Assembly (NCBI GenBank): GCA_007116765.1
Contig: SKHV01000499.1
Location: 1 to 12,548 of the forward strand
Length of the DNA stretch: 12,548 nucleotides
Reading direction: 5' to 3'
From: Prolixibacteraceae bacterium
Lineage (GTDB): Bacteria; Bacteroidota; Bacteroidia; Bacteroidales; Prolixibacteraceae
The position numbers and the translations under genes were made by a program. Below the pieces are notes generated by a model, which saw nothing but the letters and a program-made list of their open reading frames with translations, did no database searches and was not told where the DNA came from. Positions 7,176 through 12,548 of this stretch are shown in pieces (position 1 is the stretch's first letter; each line of letters starts with the position of its first letter).

Positions 7176-7847
7176 ATGAAACGAATACACATTTATTTAA
7201 TCGTGATTTTAAGCACAATTTTAATTTTTTCAAGTTGTGCAACCTGGAACCGAACACAAAAAGGTGCTGCGGTTGGTACTGCTACCGGTGGTACAATGGG
7301 TGCAATAATTGGGCATGCAACTGGAAACACAGCGATGGGTGCCATTATTGGTGCTACAGTTGGAGGAACTGCAGGTGCAGTTATTGGTAATCAAATGGAT
7401 CAGCAAGCTGAAGAAATTAAGAAAACAGTACCCGACGCGAATGTTGAACGGGTTGGCGAAGGCATCGTTGTTGAATTCAACAGCAATGTTTTGTTTGGCT
7501 TTGACGAATCAAGCCTGTCGAACGAAGCAAAATCGAACCTCGACAAACTGGTGTTGGTACTTGATAGTTATGCAGACACCGATATTGAACTACAAGGGCA
7601 TACAGATAGTAGAGGAAGTGCTATCTACAACCAGAACTTGTCTGAAGAGAGAGCAAATGTAGTTTCAGAGTACCTTGCAGTCAAGGGAATTACAAGTAGC
7701 CGAGTTGTAACTAAAGGATTTGGCGAAGAAGTTCCTAAATATGAAAATGATACCGCAGATGGCAGAATGAGAAACCGAAGAGTAGAGTTTCTTATTACAG
7801 CAAATGAAAAAATGAAGGCAGATGCAGAAAAAGAAGCAGCTAACTAA
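7176..7847 (+). CDS. Glycine-zipper OmpA-family lipoprotein (Pal/YiaD-like)
   Basis: Predicted 223-residue lipoprotein anchored in the outer membrane, facing the periplasm and binding peptidoglycan. The start at 7176 gives a normal lipoprotein signal (residues 1-20, lipobox FSSC, Cys21); an in-frame start at 7125 would add 17 residues and spoil it. Residues 30-72 form a glycine-zipper segment with GAIIG and GAVIG repeats. Residues about 97-208 are an OmpA domain with FGFDESSL, GHTDSRG (Asp144), LSEERA (Arg159) and NRRVEF (Arg201), all key positions intact. The residues after Cys21 (A-T-W-N) lack the acidic surface-export signal, consistent with a periplasmic location. The C-terminus is Lys/Glu/Ala-rich. 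The PorT-type barrel gene follows after 32 bp and is probably in the same operon. Confidence 0.93.
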   Translation: MKRIHIYLIVILSTILIFSSCATWNRTQKGAAVGTATGGTMGAIIGHATGNTAMGAIIGATVGGTAGAVIGNQMDQQAEEIKKTVPDANVERVGEGIVVEFNSNVLFGFDESSLSNEAKSNLDKLVLVLDSYADTDIELQGHTDSRGSAIYNQNLSEERANVVSEYLAVKGITSSRVVTKGFGEEVPKYENDTADGRMRNRRVEFLITANEKMKADAEKEAAN

Positions 7848-7879
7848 AACAATCACAAATTCAATAAAAAAAAATAAAA

Positions 7880-8557
7880 ATGAAGACAAGAAAATTTACA
7901 ATCGCATTGATCCTTATATTATCTGTGACCTTTTCGTTTGCACAGTATCAGGAACAAGAAAGAACCTCGTTCGGAATTCTCGGAGGGGTAAATATGCAAA
8001 CATTTAATGGCAAAGACAATAGTGGAAATAAGCTCGAAAATGAAATGGTTGTGGGGTATCATGTAGGTGTGAATATCCTGATACCTGTTGCTCCCGAATT
8101 CTTTTTCCAGCCCGGACTACTATTTACTACAAAAGGTGCAAAAAACACAAGCGGCTTAATCACAAGCAACTATTCAATTTCTTCTATAGAGTTGCCACTT
8201 AACTTGGTTTATAGGGGCTCATTAGGAAATGGTTATGTTCTGGTAGGTTTTGGCCCCTATGTGAGTTATGCACTTATGGGTAAGGCAAAACACGAAGGAG
8301 GTTCGGTAAGTTATGAATCGGATATAGAGTTTAAGAATGAAATTGAATCTGGCGATCCCCTAACAACAAGCTATTTTAAGGCATTCGATGCCGGTGGAAA
8401 TGTTTTTGTGGGTTACGAAATGGCCGGTGGCCTTTTCATTCAATTGAATACTCAATTAGGAATGCTAAACATCAAGCCCGAAGACAAGCGCATACCCAAT
8501 GATGAATCAGTGATAAAAAATACAGGATTTGGTCTGTCGCTTGGATACAGGTTCTAA
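7880..8557 (+). CDS. PorT-family outer-membrane beta-barrel protein
   Basis: Predicted 225-residue outer-membrane barrel of the PorT / OMP_b-brl_2 type, common in Bacteroidota, where most members have no known substrate. Seen: a signal peptide (residues 1-21, ending SFA before Gln22); the family opening FGILGGVNMQTF; GYHVGVNILIPV; FFFQPGLLFTTKGAK; SSIELPLNLVYR followed by GFGPYVSY; and a C-terminal GFGLSLGYRF ending in Phe. It starts 32 bp after the OmpA lipoprotein gene, with an A-rich leader instead of a Shine-Dalgarno site, and is followed by a strong terminator, so the two form an operon. It should not be taken as the type IX secretion protein PorT itself; the wider family is what the sequence supports. 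Confidence 0.88.
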   Translation: MKTRKFTIALILILSVTFSFAQYQEQERTSFGILGGVNMQTFNGKDNSGNKLENEMVVGYHVGVNILIPVAPEFFFQPGLLFTTKGAKNTSGLITSNYSISSIELPLNLVYRGSLGNGYVLVGFGPYVSYALMGKAKHEGGSVSYESDIEFKNEIESGDPLTTSYFKAFDAGGNVFVGYEMAGGLFIQLNTQLGMLNIKPEDKRIPNDESVIKNTGFGLSLGYRF

Positions 8558-8621
8558 ATTGGTCAGACTTTTTATTATTCTATTCAAGTACAATCAGCTC
8601 GACTATAATGCATTAACAATA

Positions 8622-8655
8622 AGCTCGACTCCTTAATTGGGGTCGTGCTTTTTTT
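8622..8655 (+). terminator. Intrinsic terminator after the OmpA lipoprotein / barrel operon
   Basis: AGCTCGACTCC (8622-8632) pairs with GGGGTCGTGCT (8639-8649) around the loop TTAATT, with one mismatch and one G-T pair, followed by a run of seven T (8649-8655). The left arm has a second copy 26 bp upstream (AGCTCGACT at 8596-8604). Confidence 0.85.
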
Positions 8656-8903
8656 GTTACCGAAGTTTGTGACATTACAATTTATTTAATTTTCAATCTT
8701 TTCAGTTTTCGAATTTATCAATTAAAAATTCATGAATATTTTTATTGGGCTTTTTCATTTAATTACTCTCACTAATATTTCTGATTAACTTGCTATCATA
8801 TATATGTATATGAGTCAAATACATCACTATATTAAGATTATTCTCAATGGATTTGTTTTGAAGTTATTGCCATGTTTTAATTCCATTTGAGTTTAATTAT
8901 CCG

Positions 8904-8931
8904 TTGCCGTTTTCCAAAAAAATTATTTTTG
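8904..8931 (+). promoter_or_regulatory. Bacteroidota-type promoter for the acyl-CoA synthetase operon
   Basis: TTG at 8904-8906, a 17-bp spacer, and TATTTTTG at 8924-8931 match the TTG / TAnnTTTG consensus of Bacteroidota sigma factors. Transcription would begin near 8937, giving a leader of about 57 nt to the start codon at 8995. The region is AT-rich, so a chance match is possible. Confidence 0.5.
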
Positions 8932-8994
8932 TTCCCTGTTATTCAAAATGTACATCAATACTGCATTTTGCAAAAAAACATTAAAAAAGTTATT

Positions 8995-10923
8995 ATGGAT
9001 TTTCGCATAAAAACTTCAAACATTGCCTTGCTCTACAAAGGTGCTGCGGAACAATTTAACTCGCTCCCTGCTTTTGCTACCCGCGAGAGTGCTTTAAAGT
9101 GGAAGCCTGTTTCGTATAAAGAACTTTACGAACAAGGATTAAATCTGGCTACCGGCATCATTGAATTGGGGGTAAAGGCGCGTGACCATGTAGGGCTTTT
9201 TGGCGATAATCGTTTCGAATGGATTCTTTCCGATTATGCGGTGCAGCTTTCGGGAGCAGCCGATGTACCGCGAGGGCGCGATTTAAGCGACGAAGAATTG
9301 TATTACATTATCGATCATGCCGGTATTGAAGTAGCATTTGTAGAAACCGAGAAACTCCAGAACAGACTGTTTGCACTTAAAAATCGCTTGCCGGACTTAC
9401 GTGAAATTATTGTGTACGATCCGAAAGCAAAAATTGCACAGGGAGCCAAAAGCTTGGCCGAAGTGTATGCTTTAGGCGAAAGCCTTCGGGAAAAGGGCGA
9501 CAGGCGTGCCGAAGAACGTATTGAAAACATTAAACCCGACGATTTATTCACTTTAATATATACTTCTGGAACTACCGGCACTCCTAAGGGGGTTATGCTA
9601 ACACATGCAAACATGATATCGCAGGTAAATACTCTACCGGGCGATCATAATATGAACGACAGGGTGCTCTCTGTGCTACCTATTTGGCATATTTTTGAAC
9701 GTGTTGTTGAAATGTACACCATCAGTTTTGGAGGATGCACCTATTACTCAAGCATTTCGAACCTTGGTGAAGACATGCGCAATATAGAGCCAACCTTTAT
9801 GGCTTCGGCTCCACGTTTATGGGAAAAACTGCACGAAAGGATTATTAAAAACATCAAGGCATCGCACCCTGTAAGGCAAATTTTATTTCATATTGCTTAT
9901 TTTCTTTCGCGGCAATATACTGTTTCGCAGTATTACATGACCAATAAATACTTAAAGCTTAAACATGAACCAATTTGGAAAAGAGTTTTGTTTATGCCAT
10001 TTCATTTTTTAAGGTGGACATTAGTGGTGCCATGGTATGGCTTCTTTAATGCAGCTGTGCTCGAGCGTATCAGACTTGGCGCCGGAGGATCATTAAAAGC
10101 GACTATCTCAGGGGGTGGAGCCTTGCCTATGCACATTGATAGGTTTTTCAATTTTGTGGGTATACCGGTGCTCGAAGGATATGGAATGACCGAAACATCG
10201 CCGGTAATTTCATGCCGATCGAACGATAACCTTGTTTTAGGCACAGTCGGGCCACCATTGTCCGACACCGAAATACAAATTGTTGATCCCGAAACAGAAG
10301 CGATTATTTATCCAAACGCCAAACGTGCTCACAATGGCAAAGGCCTTCGTGGCGAAATATGGGTAAAAGGACCTCAAGTTATGAAAGGTTATTATCGTGA
10401 ACCCGAATTAACACAATCGACTCTTGTTGATGGATGGTTGCGTACAGGCGATTTGGGGATGATGACACATAACAATTGCCTGAAAATACTCGGCCGCTCA
10501 AAAGCAACTATTGTACTTTCAAGTGGGGAGAATGTTGAGCCTGAACCTTTGGAAATGAAAATTTTGCAAAGTAGTTACATTGAGCAAATAATGCTGGTAG
10601 GGCAAGACAGGAAATTTTTAGGTGCACTGGTTGTGCCCTCGCTAAACGAATTCAGGCAGGTAGGATTTACCGAAAAAACAGTTAAAGACCTGTCCGAAAA
10701 TCCGGCTACATACCATAAAATTAAGGAAGAAATCCGACTGATGGTTTCTGCAAGCAATGGCTTCAAAAAATATGAGCAGATTCGCGATTTTAAAATTTTA
10801 AGCGATAGTTTTCAGGTAGGTCATGAATTAACTAACCTTTTCAAATTAAAACGCCATGTGGTGTCCGATAAATTTGGTCATGTAATAAATGATTTATTTT
10901 CTAAGGAATTGACAAAAAACTAA
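8995..10923 (+). CDS. Long-chain acyl-CoA synthetase (AMP-forming)
   Basis: Predicted 642-residue enzyme of the ANL superfamily that activates a fatty acid or other carboxylate with ATP and CoA to acyl-CoA, AMP and pyrophosphate, in the cytoplasm or at the inner membrane. Seen: the P-loop YTSGTTGTPKGVM (residues 189-201); GYGMTETS (395-402), which binds the adenylate; RTGD (483-486), whose Asp contacts ribose; the hinge region GRSKATIVLSSGENVEP (500-516); and ELTNLFKLKR, where Lys617 is the likely catalytic lysine. The hinge has Ala where many relatives have Asp (GRxKD), a tolerated but notable change. The large region at about 270-370 with hydrophobic aromatic stretches fits the long-chain or very-long-chain subgroup. 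The start at 8995 (MDFRIKTS) gives normal family length. The BASS transporter gene begins 7 bp after the stop, so the two are surely co-transcribed. The exact substrate cannot be read from the sequence. Confidence 0.95.
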   Translation: MDFRIKTSNIALLYKGAAEQFNSLPAFATRESALKWKPVSYKELYEQGLNLATGIIELGVKARDHVGLFGDNRFEWILSDYAVQLSGAADVPRGRDLSDEELYYIIDHAGIEVAFVETEKLQNRLFALKNRLPDLREIIVYDPKAKIAQGAKSLAEVYALGESLREKGDRRAEERIENIKPDDLFTLIYTSGTTGTPKGVMLTHANMISQVNTLPGDHNMNDRVLSVLPIWHIFERVVEMYTISFGGCTYYSSISNLGEDMRNIEPTFMASAPRLWEKLHERIIKNIKASHPVRQILFHIAYFLSRQYTVSQYYMTNKYLKLKHEPIWKRVLFMPFHFLRWTLVVPWYGFFNAAVLERIRLGAGGSLKATISGGGALPMHIDRFFNFVGIPVLEGYGMTETSPVISCRSNDNLVLGTVGPPLSDTEIQIVDPETEAIIYPNAKRAHNGKGLRGEIWVKGPQVMKGYYREPELTQSTLVDGWLRTGDLGMMTHNNCLKILGRSKATIVLSSGENVEPEPLEMKILQSSYIEQIMLVGQDRKFLGALVVPSLNEFRQVGFTEKTVKDLSENPATYHKIKEEIRLMVSASNGFKKYEQIRDFKILSDSFQVGHELTNLFKLKRHVVSDKFGHVINDLFSKELTKN

Positions 10924-10930
10924 ATGTGTT

Positions 10931-11986
10931 ATGGAATTTAATACTCAACTTTTATACAACCACGACCAGGCACTGCTTGCAATTATGATATTTGTTATTA
11001 TGCTTGGCATGGGTGCAAGCCTTACTGTTGATGATTTTAAAGCCGTTGTTCGAAAACCGCGAGGTGTATTTATTGGCTTCTTATCTCAATTTGGTTTAAT
11101 GCCGCTAATTGCCTTCACTCTTGCAACAGTGTTGAATTTTCCGCCGGCATTTGCCATTTCGCTCATACTCATTGGCTGTTTGCCCGGAGGCACAACCTCA
11201 AACATGTTTACCTATTTCTCAAGGGGCTCGGTAGCCTTGAGTATTTCAATGACAACTGCATCGACTATTTTGGCTTTATTGATGATGCCAATACTGCTAA
11301 AGCTTTACACGGGAGGCTTTATTAATCAAATAACAGCTAGTTTGCAAGCAAGCGATTCGGGAGCCGAATTTGTTATTCCTACCGGCAATATTATTAGCTC
11401 GCTTGTAATGATTTTAGTCCCTGTTGCTTTGGGTATGTGGCTAAAACGTAAATCGCCCGATTGGGCAAAAACTGCCGAAGATACTGCAGGCTTTGTTGCT
11501 ATACTTGTGATTCTTTATCTTTTAGGTACAGCTTTCATAAGGCATGGGGGATTATTTGCGCAAACACCTTGGCAAGTATACGTGGGAGCTGTTGGACTTG
11601 GTTTGTCCGGCTTCTTATTTGGTTACTGGTTTTCGAGGCTTCTTGGCATGTTTCCAATTTTTCAGCGAGCTGTTTCGCTTGAAACCGGCATACAAAACGG
11701 ACCGGTTTCTTTTGCAGTTATTTTGTTAAGTTTTGCTGAACCTGTACAAAGCCAAATGCTATGGCTGGCTATTTTGTATTCAACTTTTATTGTAATGACA
11801 TCTTCATTCATTACTCTGTATTATCGTAATACAGGTAAGTTTGATTACAATATTCATAAAAACACAGTGATACATAACAGGCTTTTTGGAAGCGATTATG
11901 TTACTCATTACCCTGAAGGATTCTTACCTGCACGTTTGCTCAAAGATCCGAGTCAGGGTTCATCGCCGAGCCAAAGAAGAGGGTAG
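10931..11986 (+). CDS. Bile acid:sodium symporter (BASS) family transporter
   Basis: Predicted 351-residue inner-membrane carrier that would import an organic anion with sodium. Hydrophobic segments run from about residue 12 to 298, enough for the nine or ten helices of this family. Diagnostic segments are GCLPGGTTSNMFTYFSRG (82-99), followed by VALSISMT (101-108), and SLETGIQNGPVS (249-260), whose Glu250 and Gln255 correspond to the sodium/substrate-site positions of BASS proteins. Residues about 300-351 form a hydrophilic tail (basic, ending SQRRG) longer than in many bacterial relatives. It follows the acyl-CoA synthetase gene by 7 bp, which suggests transport and activation of the same carboxylate. 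Bacterial BASS members carry bile acids, pantoate or keto acids, so the name does not fix the substrate. No convincing terminator follows within 150 bp. Confidence 0.92.
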   Translation: MEFNTQLLYNHDQALLAIMIFVIMLGMGASLTVDDFKAVVRKPRGVFIGFLSQFGLMPLIAFTLATVLNFPPAFAISLILIGCLPGGTTSNMFTYFSRGSVALSISMTTASTILALLMMPILLKLYTGGFINQITASLQASDSGAEFVIPTGNIISSLVMILVPVALGMWLKRKSPDWAKTAEDTAGFVAILVILYLLGTAFIRHGGLFAQTPWQVYVGAVGLGLSGFLFGYWFSRLLGMFPIFQRAVSLETGIQNGPVSFAVILLSFAEPVQSQMLWLAILYSTFIVMTSSFITLYYRNTGKFDYNIHKNTVIHNRLFGSDYVTHYPEGFLPARLLKDPSQGSSPSQRRG

Positions 11987-12143
11987 GTTTTTTTATGAGT
12001 TGTGTGACTTCAGCTTAAAGGCATTATCACAAGCTGTTAAAGAATTGACAGTATATCAAAAATAAAGCAAGAAGTAAATGCTTAGCTTAACACCTTCATT
12101 TTTTTTGAAGTGTGAAATATATGACCAATACCCCGAAACTTTT

Positions 12144-12458
12144 TCAGCAATTTTTCAGGGCTTTTTTCGTCGTCTCCTTTTTCAAGTAATTCTGGCTTCC
12201 AATTATCTGTGCAATTGGTTTAAGTACTTCAAATTCTTCACAAACCACTTTCAACATCGCAGCAAAAGGTAAAAACAATATCATTCCGGCTACTCCCCAA
12301 ACAGCAGCACCAATAAACAAGCTTAATATGGCAGCTAAGGCATTAATTTTTAAATTTCCTCCTACAATTTTGGGGGTAAGAAAATTATCTGCAATCAATT
12401 GAACGCCCCAAAAAAGAATTGCAACTGCAATTGCTTTCCACGGTGAATCATACACCAT
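12144..12458 (-). pseudogene. C-terminal remnant of an AI-2E family transporter gene
   Basis: The 104-residue frame matches the C-terminal part of AI-2E/PerM-family membrane proteins: DSPWKAIAVAILFWGVQL, then DNFLTPKIVGG, NALAAILSLFIGAAVWG and AGMILFLPFAAMLKVV, with two or three membrane segments. Family members are about 330-370 residues, so some 230-250 residues are missing. Family-like sequence continues three codons upstream of the ATG (A-A-F) and then meets an in-frame TGA (12468-12470). In none of the three frames upstream to the window edge do I see the expected IP.IGPI..AIP segment, so the gene is broken, not merely shifted by a single base. It is convergent with the BASS gene. It might still be expressed as a short membrane protein, but a remnant is the better reading. 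Confidence 0.7.
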
Positions 12459-12548
12459 GAAAGCGGCTCAATTCAACTTTCTGGTGGAGCTAATCATTTT
12501 TACGCATAAATTTTAGATAATCGGAACAAGAAAAATGGGATATCCCTG

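Larger units (their letters stand above)
8558..8994. other. Intergenic region with terminator and promoter
   Basis: This gap of 437 bp between the barrel gene and the acyl-CoA synthetase gene holds a direct repeat and terminator (8590-8655) and a promoter (8904-8931). The AT-rich stretch between contains a short palindrome, CATATA-TATG-TATATG at 8797-8812, which may be chance. An in-frame TTG at 8887 could extend the synthetase by 36 residues, but the extension looks non-coding and includes the promoter. Confidence 0.6.

Noticed and set aside
8887..8994. 36-codon N-terminal extension of the acyl-CoA synthetase starting at TTG
   Set aside because: It overlaps the promoter, adds residues outside the family's normal start, and an ATG at 8995 gives a typical N-terminus.
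12083..12116. Stem around a T-rich loop (ACACCTTCA and TGAAGTGT) between the convergent genes as a bidirectional terminator
   Set aside because: The stem is short with a bulged C, and no T-run follows it on either strand.
12488..12497. AGCTCCACCA on the minus strand, resembling the 3' end of a tRNA and possibly an attachment site next to the broken gene
   Set aside because: The minus-strand sequence before it has no T-arm, anticodon arm or D-arm, so it is not a tRNA; ten bases are too few to claim an att site.

Overview
The window looks like chromosomal DNA of a Bacteroidota (Bacteroidetes) bacterium, probably a free-living or environmental member. This is inferred from several signs. The DNA is AT-rich and translation starts have A-rich leaders instead of clear Shine-Dalgarno sites. 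There is a TTG / TAnnTTTG promoter. There are PorT-type and other small outer-membrane barrels. One lipoprotein carries the Bacteroidota surface-export signature just after its lipidated cysteine. No rRNA, tRNA, CRISPR array or complete mobile element was found.

Left part (1-5866, minus strand): two large envelope genes transcribed in the same direction. The first is a 1227-residue predicted surface lipoprotein with two Big_5-type Ig-like domains, ten tandem InlB-B-like repeats of about 74 residues, and a C-terminal DUF3494 (ice-binding-protein-like) domain. The second, 121 bp downstream, is a 656-residue outer-membrane protein with a beta-barrel-like N-terminus and two OmpA-like domains. A plausible reading is a long adhesin with a DUF3494 tip, made together with an OmpA-family protein that links outer membrane and cell wall. 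A perfect 13-bp inverted repeat sits between them.

Middle (5867-8557): a gene-free stretch of about 640 bp contains an intrinsic terminator and several palindromes. It is followed by a divergent pair: a small 156-residue barrel protein on the minus strand, and on the plus strand a two-gene unit of a glycine-zipper/OmpA lipoprotein and a PorT-type barrel. A palindrome of the form AAATCA-N-TGATTT, embedded in a shared 16-nt sequence, lies both upstream of the giant lipoprotein and in the divergent intergenic region. It is a candidate shared operator for envelope genes.

Right part (8558-12548): after a strong terminator and a promoter comes a plus-strand operon of a long-chain acyl-CoA synthetase and, 7 bp later, a bile-acid:sodium-symporter (BASS) family transporter. 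Together they suggest uptake of an organic carboxylate and its CoA activation. At the right edge lies the C-terminal third of an AI-2E-family transporter gene on the minus strand, cut off by an in-frame stop and unrelated sequence, so it is a gene remnant.

The most unusual item is the DUF3494 adhesin-like lipoprotein with its homogenised repeat array. I did not find a clearly new multi-gene system such as a defence or biosynthetic locus.
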